Shown: positions 8,564 through 17,257 of the stretch, piece by piece
Numbering within the stretch: the stretch's first letter is position 1
How the letters are laid out: each line of letters opens with the position of its first letter
Assembly: GCF_030316825.1 (NCBI RefSeq)
Contig: NZ_JASZYU010000001.1
Location: forward strand, 744,001 to 808,000
From: Variovorax fucosicus
GTDB lineage: Bacteria > Pseudomonadota > Gammaproteobacteria > Burkholderiales > Burkholderiaceae_C
Reading direction: 5' to 3'
Length of the DNA stretch: 64,000 bases
Program-made: the position numbers and the translations under genes
The notes under the pieces: model-generated
Seen by the model: only the letters and a program-made list of their open reading frames with translations
Told to the model about the DNA's origin: nothing
Database searches by the model: none

Positions 8564-10285
8564 TCAAGTGAAAAATTTCGCGGCGCTGATCAAGGTGCGG
8601 TACACGCCCCATGCCAACGGAATGCCGACCGCCGCCCACGCCAGCGCAACGACCAGCGGACTGACAGTGTCGGAGCGACCCGAGCCGGCGCCCACTTCGG
8701 AGGCCGATGCCTTCTCGTGCGCCAGGCGCTTTTCTTCGGCCAGCTCGGCATCGCTCATGAACCACTTGTCGGCCAGCGGACGCACCATCAGATTGGCAAT
8801 GAGCCCGATCACCAGCATGCCGACCAGGATGTACATGGTCTGGTTGTACACCTGCTCGCGCGGAATGCCGAGACCCAGCTGGTACTCGCGCATGTAGTTG
8901 ACCACCACCGGCCCGAGAATGCCCGCCGTGGCCCACGCCGTGAGCAGCCGGCCGTGAATGGCGCCGACGAACTGGGTGCCGAACAGGTCGGCCAGGTAGG
9001 CCGGAATGGTCGCGAAGCCGCCGCCGTACATCGAGAGGATGATGCAGAACGCACCCACGAACAGCAGCTTGCTGCCGGCGCCAGCCGACGAGGGAATGCT
9101 GAAGTAAAGCACGCCGCCCAGCACGAAGAACACCACGTAGGTGAGCCTCCGGCCGAGCTTGTCGGACAGGCTGGCCCAGAAGAATCGGCCGCCGATGTTG
9201 AACAGGCTCAGCAACGCGGTAAAGCCGCCGGCCACGCCCGCAATGGCGGCGAGTTGGGTCTTGTCGAGTTCGCCGAACTTCTTCGGCACGTCGATCAGCG
9301 CGCCGCCGAACACTTCCTGCAGCATCGGGCTGGCCATGCCGATCACGCCGATGCCGGCGCTGACGTTCATGCACAGCACGACCCACAGCAGCCAGAACTG
9401 GGGAATGCCCCAGACCTTCTTCACGTGCACGTGGCGCTGCGTGATCATCGCGTTGGCGGCCGCCGGGGGCGGCGTCCAGCCTTCGGGCTTCCAGCCGGTC
9501 GGCGGCACGCGGTAGCCGAGCGCGCCGGCCATCATGAAGACGAAGTAGACGATGGCCATGACCACGAAGGCCTGCAGCACGCCGACGCTGGTGGGCGTGG
9601 CAAAGGTCTTCATCAGGTCGACTGCCAGCGGCGAGCCGATCATCGCGCCGCCGCCGAAGCCCATGATGGCCATGCCGGTCGCCATGCCGCGGCGATCGGG
9701 AAACCACTTGATCAGCGTCGACACCGGCGAGATGTAGCCCAGGCCCAGCCCGATGCCCCCGATCACGCCCGAGCCGAGGATCATCATCCAGAACTGGTGG
9801 GTGTAGATGCCGAGCGCCGAGAACAGCATGCCGCCGCACCAGCACAGCGCGCTGACCACGCCGGCCTTGCGCGGGCCGACGCGTTCGAGCCAGCCGCCCC
9901 AGATGGCAGCCGAGCAGCCGAGGAACACGAAGAACAGCGTGTACATCCAGCCCAGCGTGGCAATGCGCCAGTCGCAGCCGCTGGCGAACAGCTCGGCGAA
10001 GAAGCTCATGTCCTTGGCGCAAGCCACGGCACCGTTGCCTGCGGTCGACAAGGCCTTGGACAGCGGCAGCCAGAACACCGAGAAGCCGTAGGCCATGCCG
10101 ATGCACAGGTGGATCGCGAGCGCGGCGGGCGGCACCAGCCAGCGGTTGAAGCCGGTGCCCGCGATGATGCGCTCCTTGTCGAGCCAGCCCGGTGCCGCAC
10201 CAGCGGCAGGGCTGCCACCGCCGGGCAGATGGCCCGGAATCGCGATGGACTCGTTGTACACAGCTCCGGAAGATGTTTCGGCCAT
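8564..10285 (-). CDS. OFA-family MFS transporter (oxalate/formate antiporter type)
   Basis: A 573-residue membrane protein of the major facilitator superfamily. Twelve or more hydrophobic segments are visible. GGWLERVGPRKAG and WASLSDKLGRR are the cytoplasmic loop motifs that follow TM2 and TM8. GYISPVSTLIKWFPDRRG is characteristic of the oxalate/formate antiporter family. The start at 10285 has GAGGAG seven bases upstream. It heads the gene run leading into fdsGB-fdsA, so formate or oxalate uptake or exchange is the most likely role. Substrate is inferred from family plus context. A late hydrophobic segment (LVVALAWAAVGIPLAWGVY) forms an extra C-terminal helix after a charged linker. Confidence 0.88.
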   Translation of the reverse strand: MAETSSGAVYNESIAIPGHLPGGGSPAAGAAPGWLDKERIIAGTGFNRWLVPPAALAIHLCIGMAYGFSVFWLPLSKALSTAGNGAVACAKDMSFFAELFASGCDWRIATLGWMYTLFFVFLGCSAAIWGGWLERVGPRKAGVVSALCWCGGMLFSALGIYTHQFWMMILGSGVIGGIGLGLGYISPVSTLIKWFPDRRGMATGMAIMGFGGGAMIGSPLAVDLMKTFATPTSVGVLQAFVVMAIVYFVFMMAGALGYRVPPTGWKPEGWTPPPAAANAMITQRHVHVKKVWGIPQFWLLWVVLCMNVSAGIGVIGMASPMLQEVFGGALIDVPKKFGELDKTQLAAIAGVAGGFTALLSLFNIGGRFFWASLSDKLGRRLTYVVFFVLGGVLYFSIPSSAGAGSKLLFVGAFCIILSMYGGGFATIPAYLADLFGTQFVGAIHGRLLTAWATAGILGPVVVNYMREYQLGLGIPREQVYNQTMYILVGMLVIGLIANLMVRPLADKWFMSDAELAEEKRLAHEKASASEVGAGSGRSDTVSPLVVALAWAAVGIPLAWGVYRTLISAAKFFT

Positions 10286-10382
10286 GGCACTCCTCAAATT
10301 TGTCGTTGGTCGTCGAAAACTGCCGGGTATCCCTCACCGGCGCCGGCGCAGTCTACGATTCGTGACAAATTGCTTCCAATCA

Positions 10383-10409
10383 GATCGGGACATACCCCAA
10401 TTCAATTTG
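10383..10409. promoter_or_regulatory. Operator-like element ahead of the transporter-fds genes
   Basis: The plus strand reads GATCGGGACATACC then CCAATTCAATTTG. It differs at only 3 of 27 positions from the minus strand of the element at 3796-3822. It lies about 100 bases before the transporter ATG and 20 bases after the LysR gene stop. The inverted symmetry is imperfect (ATCGGG against CCCAAT). Position and sequence conservation suggest a regulator binding site for the formate genes, probably the neighbouring LysR protein. The promoter itself could not be assigned with confidence. Confidence 0.58.
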
Positions 10410-10428
10410 GAAATGAATGCGAAGGACC

Positions 10429-11391
10429 TCAGTTTGAGGCGGCTGGCGCTGGCGGCGCCTCGACCAGGCGGTTCAACTGCCGCAGCCAGGCTTCGCTTTG
10501 CAGGAGTTCGATGGCCGCCTCCAGCGCACGCGAGACCCGGTCGCTGGCATAGGTCATGAATCCCAGCGGCGTGCGCAGCAGGGGTGCCACCAGCGGCCGC
10601 GCCTCGAATGCCCCGTCGGCGCGCAGCAGCTCGAGCGCAGCACCGGGCAACACGCTCGCCAGCGCACCCGCACCCACGCTGCTGGCCAAGGTGTGGATCG
10701 AGTTGGTCTCCATGGCCGCCGTGATCCCCAGGCCGGCCGACTTGAAGGCGCGGTCGACGATCGCGCGGTTGTGCATGTCAGGCGTCAGCAGGCACAGCGG
10801 CAGCGTGGCCGCTTCGGCCCATTCGATCGGCGGGCCGAAGCGCAGGTTGGCGCCGCCCCGCACCGGCGTGGCCCGTTGAACCAGGTAGTACAGCTCCGTG
10901 CATTGCGGCCACGACGTCAGGCTCACGCTGCGCACGCGCGTGCGGTCGATGTAGCCGAGCGCCAGGTCGACCGACATGCTGTCGAGCGCCGTCTCGATCT
11001 CGAGCGAGCTGAGCGAGACCACGGTGGGCGCAATGCCCGGATGCCGCATCTGCAGCTCGATGGCGAAGCTGGACAGGATCGTCATCGCGGTGGGAACCGC
11101 CGCCAGGCGCAGACGCCCGCTCGGCTGGCCGACTTCGCTGCGCAGGCGCTGCCGCAGCAGCTCCTGCTCGTGCAGCATGCGCTGCGCGGTGGCGAGCACC
11201 GCTTCGCCTTCGACCGTGAGGCCGGCAAAGGCGCGCCCGCGCTTGACGATGAGCACGCCGAATTCCGCCTCCAGCGCCCGCAGCGCGTTCGACAGCGCCG
11301 GCTGGGTGATGTGCGACGCCAGCGCCGCACGGCCGAAATGGCGATGCTCGTTGAGCGCCACCAGGTAGCGCATCGACGCCAGGACGTTCAT
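10429..11391 (-). CDS. LysR-family regulator, probable formate dehydrogenase regulator (FdsR-like)
   Basis: A 320-residue LysR-type transcription factor. The N-terminal winged helix-turn-helix covers about residues 5-65 and includes HFGRAALASHITQPALSNALRALE. An effector-binding domain follows from about residue 95. Because its gene lies directly ahead of the transporter and fds genes, and Fds operons in Burkholderiales commonly carry a LysR gene, control of formate oxidation is likely. The binding sites are probably the repeated elements at 10383-10409 and 3796-3824. Unlike many LysR genes it is co-directional with its presumed target rather than divergent. An alternative start is the ATG at 11373, six codons in. 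Confidence 0.88.
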   Translation of the reverse strand: MNVLASMRYLVALNEHRHFGRAALASHITQPALSNALRALEAEFGVLIVKRGRAFAGLTVEGEAVLATAQRMLHEQELLRQRLRSEVGQPSGRLRLAAVPTAMTILSSFAIELQMRHPGIAPTVVSLSSLEIETALDSMSVDLALGYIDRTRVRSVSLTSWPQCTELYYLVQRATPVRGGANLRFGPPIEWAEAATLPLCLLTPDMHNRAIVDRAFKSAGLGITAAMETNSIHTLASSVGAGALASVLPGAALELLRADGAFEARPLVAPLLRTPLGFMTYASDRVSRALEAAIELLQSEAWLRQLNRLVEAPPAPAASN

Positions 11392-11422
11392 CGCGCAATG
11401 CGGAGAGTGGGGCCCATTCCTC

Positions 11423-12514
11423 TTAAGTGTTCTTGCTGACCGTGATGGTCGGGAACTTCGCCGAGAAGTCCTTCGCCTTCTCCGCGATGCCCACCGCCAC
11501 GCTGCGGGCGATGCTCTTGTAGATGCCGGCCACCGCGCCGTCGGGGTCGGCCACCACGGTCGGCTTGCCGCTGTCGGCCTGCAGCCGGATGTTGATGTCC
11601 AGCGGCAGCGCGCCAAGGTAGGCCATGCTGTATTGCTCGGCCATCTTCTTGCCGCCGTCGGCGCCGAAGATGTGCTCCACGTGGCCGCAGTTGGAGCAGA
11701 TGTGGACCGCCATGTTCTCGACGATGCCGAGGATCGGCACGCCGACCTTCTCGAACATCTTGATGCCCTTCCTGGCGTCGAGCAGCGCGATGTCCTGCGG
11801 CGTGGTGACGATCACCGCGCCCGTCATCGGCACGCGCTGGCTCAGCGTGAGCTGGATGTCGCCGGTGCCCGGCGGCATGTCGACGATCAGGTAGTCGAGA
11901 TCCTTCCAGTTGGTCTGGCGCAGCAACTGCTCCAGCGCCTGGGTGGCCATGGGTCCGCGCCAGATCATGGCCTCGTCCTGGTCGACCAGGAAGCCGATCG
12001 ACATGACCTGCACGCCATGGTTTTCGAGCGGCTCCATGGTCTTGCCGTCCTCGCTCTCCGGCCGCCGGTCGATGCCCAGCATCATCGGCTGGCTCGGGCC
12101 GTAGATGTCGGCGTCGAGCAGGCCAACGGCTGCGCCCTCGGCCGCGAGGGCCAGCGCGAGGTTGGCGGCCGTGGTGCTCTTGCCCACACCGCCCTTGCCC
12201 GAGGCCACGGCGATGATGTTCTTGACGTTGGGCAGCAACTGGACGCCGCGCTGCACGGCATGGCTCGTGACCCTGGTCGTGATGTTGACCGACACGTTGC
12301 TCACGCCCGGCACGGTACGGGCCGCCGCCACCAGCGCCTTGCGCAGTGCGGGGTGCTGGCTTCGGGCGGGGTAGCCGAGTTCGAGTTCGAACGACACGTC
12401 ACCGTCGGCGATTTGCACGTTCTTCAGCGCCTTGCTGGCGACGAAGTCGCGGCCGGTGTTCGGGTCGACGACGGCGCCGAGCGCGCCCATCACTGCCTCT
12501 TGGGTAACTGCCAT
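11423..12514 (-). CDS. apbC: Iron-sulfur cluster carrier P-loop ATPase ApbC/Mrp
   Basis: A 363-residue Mrp/NBP35-type ATPase that delivers Fe-S clusters to apo-enzymes in the cytosol. An N-terminal MIP18-like domain (about 1-85) precedes the deviant Walker A GKGGVGKST (106-114). DADIYGPSQP and the Walker-like DMPPGTGD (212-219) follow. The cluster-binding pair is C273 and C276 in CSNCG. The next gene downstream is the LysR regulator, 31 bases away on the same strand, followed by Fe-S-rich formate dehydrogenase genes. The start faces the patatin gene across 41 bases, so the two promoters must share that gap. Confidence 0.96.
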   Translation of the reverse strand: MAVTQEAVMGALGAVVDPNTGRDFVASKALKNVQIADGDVSFELELGYPARSQHPALRKALVAAARTVPGVSNVSVNITTRVTSHAVQRGVQLLPNVKNIIAVASGKGGVGKSTTAANLALALAAEGAAVGLLDADIYGPSQPMMLGIDRRPESEDGKTMEPLENHGVQVMSIGFLVDQDEAMIWRGPMATQALEQLLRQTNWKDLDYLIVDMPPGTGDIQLTLSQRVPMTGAVIVTTPQDIALLDARKGIKMFEKVGVPILGIVENMAVHICSNCGHVEHIFGADGGKKMAEQYSMAYLGALPLDINIRLQADSGKPTVVADPDGAVAGIYKSIARSVAVGIAEKAKDFSAKFPTITVSKNT

Positions 12515-12555
12515 TGATCAAACTCCTGAGTGGCGGGTAGTCTAGTGGCCCAGGT

Positions 12556-13770
12556 ATGCCCTCGCCGCGCCCCGTCCCATTGTCAGCCACCGGACTGCTC
12601 CTGACGGGCGGCGGCGCCCGCGCGGCGTACCAGGTCGGGGTGCTGGAGGCGATCGCCGACCTGCGTCGCGAAGCCGGCGCAATCGACCAGCCCAACCCCT
12701 TTCCCATCATCACCGGCACCTCGGCCGGCGCCATCAACGCCGCCGCGCTGGCCTGTGGTGCCGACGACTTCGACGGCACGGTGCGCCGCATTGCGGACGT
12801 CTGGCAGGGCTTCAGCACCGGGCAGGTGTACCGCGCCGATGCGCTCGGCATGCTCGACGCGATGGGCCGCATGCGTTTGCTGCTGGGCGTTGGCCAACTG
12901 CTGGCCAGGTGGCTTCGCATGCGCCCGCGTTCGCTGCTCGACAACGGCCCGCTGGCCGCGCTGCTGCAGCGCCTGGTGCCGCTCGACCGCTTGCCCGGAC
13001 TCATGGCCGCAGGGCATGTGCAGGCACTGGCGGTGACGGCATCGAGCTACAGCTCGGGCGAGCACTTCACCTTCTTCGATTCAGCGCTGCCGATGGAGCC
13101 CTGGGTGCGCTCGCAGCGCATCGCGGTGGCCGGTTCCATCACGCACGACCACCTGATGGCCTCTTCGGCGATCCCGTTCGTGTTTCCAGCCACGGCGCTG
13201 CCGATCCACGGCCATACCGAATACTTCGGCGACGGTTCGATGCGCCAGTCCGCCCCGATCTCGCCGGCCATCCACCTGGGCGCCGAGCGCATCCTGGTGA
13301 TCGGTGCCGGCCGGCTGCACGAGCCTCCGGCCGACCCCGGCCCCAACACCATGACCGGCTACCCCACGCTGGCGCAGATCGCCGGCCACGCGATGTCGAG
13401 CATCTTCCTGGATGCGCTCGCCGCCGATATCGAGCGGCTGCGCCGCATCAACCAGACGCTGACGCTGATTCCGCCCGAGCTGCGCGCACAGTCCCGCCTG
13501 CGCCCGGTGGAACTGCTGGTGATCGCGCCTTCGGAGCGCATCGACGTGATTGCCGCGCGCCACGTCGGCGTCCTGCCCGGCGCCGTGCGCCGCCTGTTCG
13601 GAGTGCGCGCAGGCCTCAGCGGCACCGACATCAAGGGCTCGGCGCTCGCGAGCTACCTGCTGTTCGACACCGCCTTCACGCGCGAACTGATGGCACTCGG
13701 GCGCGCCGATGCGTTGCGGCAACGGGCCGAGGTGATGCGGTTCTTCGGATGGGCTCGGCCGTCGGCCTAG
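12556..13770 (+). CDS. Patatin-like phospholipase
   Basis: A 404-residue member of the patatin family of lipid acyl hydrolases. The oxyanion-hole glycine motif is GGGARAAY (18-25). The nucleophile elbow is GTSAG with S56, and the catalytic aspartate is D226 in FGDGS, where DGG or DGA is more usual. The N-terminus has no signal peptide, so the enzyme probably acts in the cytosol or on the inner face of the membrane. The substrate is unknown. It is transcribed divergently from apbC. Its stop codon overlaps the stop of the converging gene at 13767-14210 within the tetranucleotide CTAG. Confidence 0.92.
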   Translation: MPSPRPVPLSATGLLLTGGGARAAYQVGVLEAIADLRREAGAIDQPNPFPIITGTSAGAINAAALACGADDFDGTVRRIADVWQGFSTGQVYRADALGMLDAMGRMRLLLGVGQLLARWLRMRPRSLLDNGPLAALLQRLVPLDRLPGLMAAGHVQALAVTASSYSSGEHFTFFDSALPMEPWVRSQRIAVAGSITHDHLMASSAIPFVFPATALPIHGHTEYFGDGSMRQSAPISPAIHLGAERILVIGAGRLHEPPADPGPNTMTGYPTLAQIAGHAMSSIFLDALAADIERLRRINQTLTLIPPELRAQSRLRPVELLVIAPSERIDVIAARHVGVLPGAVRRLFGVRAGLSGTDIKGSALASYLLFDTAFTRELMALGRADALRQRAEVMRFFGWARPSA

Positions 13771-14210
13771 CGACGCTTGAACACGAAATCGCACCTTCGC
13801 TTGCCGAGCCGCTGCCCGGTGCCGCCGCTGGTGTCGAATGCGGCACGCACGCGATAGGTGTAGGGCTTGCCGCGGGTGGCACCGTTGATCGCATAGGCCG
13901 GGTTGCTGACGATGCCATCGAGCTTCAGGACGGTCGCGCCGTTGGCCGGAACCGTACCGGTGAGCAGGTGCCAGCTCGGCTGCCCTTCGGTGCCATGCGT
14001 GCCACGCAACACACCCTGCCGGATTTCCGCCGGAAAGTAGTGCACGTAGCCCTTGGCATCGTCTTCCTCGTTGTGCGGCGGACAGGTGAGCGTGACGTTG
14101 TAGAGGCCGTCGAAAGCGGTGCTCGGCGCGTCCTCGGCCAGCGCCGGTGCAGAAGCTGCAACGACGGCGGACATGGCCATGGAAGCAAGAAGCCTACGGG
14201 TGCAGCGCAT
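13767..14210 (-). CDS. Small exported protein of unknown function
   Basis: A 147-residue protein with a clear Sec signal peptide (MRCTRRLLASMAMSAVVAAS, cleaved after about ALA-E at residue 25). The mature part contains GLYNVTLTCPPHNEED and ends in a Cys-containing basic tail CDFVFKRR. Two cysteines could form a periplasmic disulfide. I do not recognise a named domain. The start is supported by AGGAGCT four bases upstream of the ATG. It lies downstream of an NTF2-like gene on the same strand, 44 bases away, so the two may be co-transcribed. Its stop overlaps the patatin gene's stop. Confidence 0.75.
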   Translation of the reverse strand: MRCTRRLLASMAMSAVVAASAPALAEDAPSTAFDGLYNVTLTCPPHNEEDDAKGYVHYFPAEIRQGVLRGTHGTEGQPSWHLLTGTVPANGATVLKLDGIVSNPAYAINGATRGKPYTYRVRAAFDTSGGTGQRLGKRRCDFVFKRR

Positions 14211-14254
14211 GGGGAGCTCCTCTTGGTGAACGGGGCCGGGGCGACGCGCGGCTG

Positions 14255-14644
14255 TTACTGGTTCGCCTGCAGCATCGCCGCCATCTTCTGATGGATGAGG
14301 TTGATGGCCTTGAGCGGCCGGATCATTACCTTGAACGCGGTGATCCTGCCCGCATCGTCCCAGCTGATCATGTCGACACCGTTCACGCCGATGCCGTCGA
14401 TCTCGACCTGGAACTCCAGCACCGCGTGGTCGGCGGCAACGGTTTCGCGCACGTAGCGAAAGGTGTCGTTGAAGAACACGTTGAAGGCGGCGCGCAGGTA
14501 CTGCGCCGTGACAGCCTTGCCGACCTGCGGCGTGTGCACCACCGGCGAATGGAAAACCACCTGGTCCGACAACAGCGCATCGAGGCCGCGCATGTTGCGG
14601 CTGCGCACGAGTTCGTGCCAGGCTGCGAGGGCATCGTTGTGCAT
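14255..14644 (-). CDS. NTF2-like / SnoaL-type small protein
   Basis: A 129-residue protein with the cone-shaped NTF2-like fold signature. It opens AAWHELVRSRNMRGLDALLSDQ, followed by VVFHSPVVHTPQVGK, and ends in the strand pattern VLEFQVEIDGIGVNGVDMISWDDAGRI. This is typical of SnoaL-like enzymes and small ligand-binding proteins. No catalytic role can be assigned. There is no signal peptide. It follows the TPR gene by 17 bases and precedes the secreted protein at 13767, so the three may form one transcript. Confidence 0.85.
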   Translation of the reverse strand: MHNDALAAWHELVRSRNMRGLDALLSDQVVFHSPVVHTPQVGKAVTAQYLRAAFNVFFNDTFRYVRETVAADHAVLEFQVEIDGIGVNGVDMISWDDAGRITAFKVMIRPLKAINLIHQKMAAMLQANQ

Positions 14645-14661
14645 GGTTGGTCCTGTTTCGG

Positions 14662-15378
14662 TCACGGCAGTGAAGGTTCGGGCATTTTGGCCCTGAGCTG
14701 GCGCAAAAAGCCATCGGCGGGTTGACCCCCCGCGGCGCGCTCCCTGGCTACCATCGACCAGGCCCGGGCGTACAGCCCGCGCCAGTAGTAGGCCGTGGCC
14801 CACGAGCTGTAGACATAGCGCTTGTCGGGCTCGATCTGCTCGGCCTTCTGGTACAGCGCCTCGGCCTTGCCCAGCAACTCGTCCCGTACCGTCGGCACGA
14901 GGGCCTGGTCGTTCACGGCGCAGAGCGTGGTGATCCGCGCGGCATCGGGGTAGATGCCCTGGTACGACGGCGGATTTCGCTTGAGCGCTTCGTCCATCAT
15001 GCGCATGGCGTCGCAGATCTTGCCCTGGTCGTGCAGCACCGAAGCAAAGCCGGCATAAGGCTCGGCGTTTCGCGGATCGAGCAGCCAGGCCTGGTTGAAG
15101 CGCCGCACCGCCATGTCGAGGTTGTTCCTTTGATAGAACATGAAACCCTGCTCGGTCCAGACGCGCGCCGCTTTTTCGCGGGAGCCGTATTGAGCGCTGA
15201 CCTCGGCGATGAAGCGTTCGTCGGCCACCTTCAGTTCCGGAATCGCGGCCCGGTTCACGCCACCATACATGGGCAGTTCGTCAGGCTTGGGCGCCAGCGG
15301 CGCCGCCCGGGCGGCCGCCGTCAGCCCCAGCGCCAACAGCAGGCCGACAGCGATCACATTCCGTCGCAGACAGTTCAT
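14662..15378 (-). CDS. Exported TPR-repeat protein
   Basis: A 238-residue protein with a signal peptide (GLLLALGLTAAARA, cleavage near residue 25). It is followed by tetratricopeptide-like helices: EKAARVWTEQGFMFYQRNNLDMAVRRFNQAWLLDP and AEPYAGFASVLHDQG are a canonical pair. TPR domains mediate protein contacts, so a periplasmic scaffold or assembly role is plausible but unproven. The gene begins 6 bases after the yceH stop, so it is probably co-transcribed with yceH and the isocitrate dehydrogenase gene. Confidence 0.85.
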   Translation of the reverse strand: MNCLRRNVIAVGLLLALGLTAAARAAPLAPKPDELPMYGGVNRAAIPELKVADERFIAEVSAQYGSREKAARVWTEQGFMFYQRNNLDMAVRRFNQAWLLDPRNAEPYAGFASVLHDQGKICDAMRMMDEALKRNPPSYQGIYPDAARITTLCAVNDQALVPTVRDELLGKAEALYQKAEQIEPDKRYVYSSWATAYYWRGLYARAWSMVARERAAGGQPADGFLRQLRAKMPEPSLP

Positions 15379-15384
15379 GGACGG

Positions 15385-16056
15385 CTACACCGGCGAAGCG
15401 ATTCCGAGCTCCGAGCAAACGCGTGCGACCAGGGCTTTCAGGTCGGCGACCTCGGCCTCGAGCCGCGCAAGGTTGGCCTTGAGCGCCGCCACTTCACCCA
15501 GCGACACATCGTCACCCGCAGACACCGGCTCCGGGCCAGCCGCTGCTTCGGCCGGCACGCCGCTGAGCAGGTGGGCCCAGCGGCTTTCCCGCGCACCGGG
15601 CAGGCGGGCCAGCTTGACCACCAGCGCGCCCGCCGGGCGCTCCGCCATTTCTTCAAGAAAACCTTCGACCGAAGAGATGTCGGCAAAGTTGTGCATGCGG
15701 TCGCAGGCGATGCGCAACTCCCCGGCCGTCTGCGGGCCGCGCAGCATCAGCACGGTCAGCAGGATGACCGACTGCGACGGCAGATGCAGCACCCGGTCCG
15801 CGTTGTGCGCATAGCGAAAGCTGCGGCCGCCGCTGGTTTCCGACACCAGGCTGTAGCCCTTCAGGCTGTCGAGCGCGGCCTGGGCCTGCGCGTCGGACAC
15901 CTCCAGCACCGGATTGCGGCTGGTCTTCTGGTTGCAGCCGGACACCAGCGCGTTGAGCGTCAGCGGGTAGCTGTCGGGCACGGTGCGTTGCTTCTCGGCC
16001 AGCACGCCGAGCACGCGCGTCTCGAGCAGGGAGAGCGTGGGCAGGGTCGACGGCAT
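15385..16056 (-). CDS. yceH: YceH family protein (DUF480)
   Basis: A 223-residue member of the YceH/DUF480 family, which has two winged-helix-like domains. The family signature is clear in ETRVLGVLAEKQRTVPDSYPLTLNALVSGCNQK and LMLRGPQTAGELR. A C-terminal coiled-coil segment is visible (VAALKANLARLEAEVADLKALVARV). The molecular function of the family is not known to me. The gene is 6 bases downstream of the isocitrate dehydrogenase gene and 6 bases upstream of the TPR gene. Confidence 0.93.
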   Translation of the reverse strand: MPSTLPTLSLLETRVLGVLAEKQRTVPDSYPLTLNALVSGCNQKTSRNPVLEVSDAQAQAALDSLKGYSLVSETSGGRSFRYAHNADRVLHLPSQSVILLTVLMLRGPQTAGELRIACDRMHNFADISSVEGFLEEMAERPAGALVVKLARLPGARESRWAHLLSGVPAEAAAGPEPVSAGDDVSLGEVAALKANLARLEAEVADLKALVARVCSELGIASPV

Positions 16057-16062
16057 CGCGCC

Positions 16063-17097
16063 TCAGGCCCCGTGAATGCGGCTGACCAGGGCCTTGGTAA
16101 ACGCGGCGGTGTTGGCCGTGCCGCCCAGGTCGCCGGTGCGCACCTTGTCGATGTTGAGCGTTTCGTCAATGGCGCGGCGCAGCCGCGTCGCTTTCTCGGG
16201 CAGCTTGCAGTGGTCGAGCATCAGCGCCGCGGCCAGCAGCAACGCGATCGGGTTGGCGATGCCCTTGCCGGCAATGTCGGGCGCCGAGCCGTGCACCGCT
16301 TCGAAAATTGCCGCGTCGGCGCCGATGTTGGCGCCCGGCGCCATGCCGAGCCCGCCGACCAGTCCGGCCACCAGGTCGGACAGGATGTCGCCGAACAGGT
16401 TGGTCGTGACCAGCATGTCGAACTGCCAGGGGTTGAGCACCAGCTTCATCGCGCAGGCGTCGACGATGATGGTGTCGAGCTCGAACTTGCCCTTGTACTT
16501 TTCTTCGTACATCTGCAGGCCGGTCTCCAGAAACAGGCCGGTCAGCACCTTCATGATGTTGGCCTTGTGCACCAGCGTCACCTTCTTGCGGCCGGTGGCG
16601 ATGGCGGTCTCGAAGGCGTACTCGAGCACCCTGCGGCAACCCTGGCGGGTGTTGATGCCGGTGGCCATGCCGACGGCATGCGGGTCGCCGTCGATGCGCA
16701 CATAGTGCTCGTGGCCGATGTAGAGGCCTTCGAGGTTTTCGCGCACCACCATCAGGTCGATCTTGTCGAAGCGCCCGCCCGGAATGATGGTGAGGGCGGG
16801 GCGCAGGTTGGCATACAGCTGGAACTCCTCGCGCAGCCGCACGTTCGACGAGCGGTAGCCGCCGCCCGACGGCGTTTCGAGCGGCCCCTTGAGGGCCAGG
16901 CGGGTGCGGCGGATGCTGTCGAGCGTGGCCGCCGGCAGCGGGTCGCCGGCCGCCTGCACGCCGCCGAGGCCGGCAATCTGGCGATCCCATTCGAACGGAG
17001 CCTTGAGCGCATCGAGCGCGGCCAGCGTGGCATCAACGATCTCGGGGCCGATGCCGTCGCCGGGAATAAGGGTTGCGGGAATGGGGGTCATCGTCAT
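16063..17097 (-). CDS. NAD-type isocitrate/isopropylmalate dehydrogenase family protein
   Basis: A 344-residue beta-decarboxylating dehydrogenase that most resembles the NAD-dependent isocitrate dehydrogenases, which convert isocitrate to 2-oxoglutarate in the TCA cycle. IPGDGIGPEIV opens the protein. RENLEGLY, VHKANIMK and NLFGDILSDL carry the catalytic and metal-binding positions, and VHGSAPDIAGKGIANP is the cofactor region. Isopropylmalate or tartrate dehydrogenase activity cannot be excluded by eye. I chose the ATG at 17097 (MTMTPIP) over 17124 because it matches family length and has a GAAAG-type ribosome site. The gene is divergent from metG. A possible -10 box TATAGT lies at 17130-17135 on the minus strand. 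Confidence 0.9.
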   Translation of the reverse strand: MTMTPIPATLIPGDGIGPEIVDATLAALDALKAPFEWDRQIAGLGGVQAAGDPLPAATLDSIRRTRLALKGPLETPSGGGYRSSNVRLREEFQLYANLRPALTIIPGGRFDKIDLMVVRENLEGLYIGHEHYVRIDGDPHAVGMATGINTRQGCRRVLEYAFETAIATGRKKVTLVHKANIMKVLTGLFLETGLQMYEEKYKGKFELDTIIVDACAMKLVLNPWQFDMLVTTNLFGDILSDLVAGLVGGLGMAPGANIGADAAIFEAVHGSAPDIAGKGIANPIALLLAAALMLDHCKLPEKATRLRRAIDETLNIDKVRTGDLGGTANTAAFTKALVSRIHGA

Positions 17098-17257
17098 CGG
17101 CAGCTTTCTTTCGGGTCGGGACACGGGACACTATATTTAGCCAGAAGCCGCGCAGCAGTTTGGCGCACCACCCGGCTTCGGGGTGTTGCCGCGCGGCAAG
17201 GCGCAGCGACCGCCACCTAAAATGCCGCTCCTCCCTCCCAGAAAGCGCCCCTTCCCG

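Noticed and set aside
6689..10552. Plus-strand open frame of nearly 1300 codons opposite fdsGB and the transporter
   Set aside because: Same reason: it mirrors two well-supported genes and has antisense-like composition.
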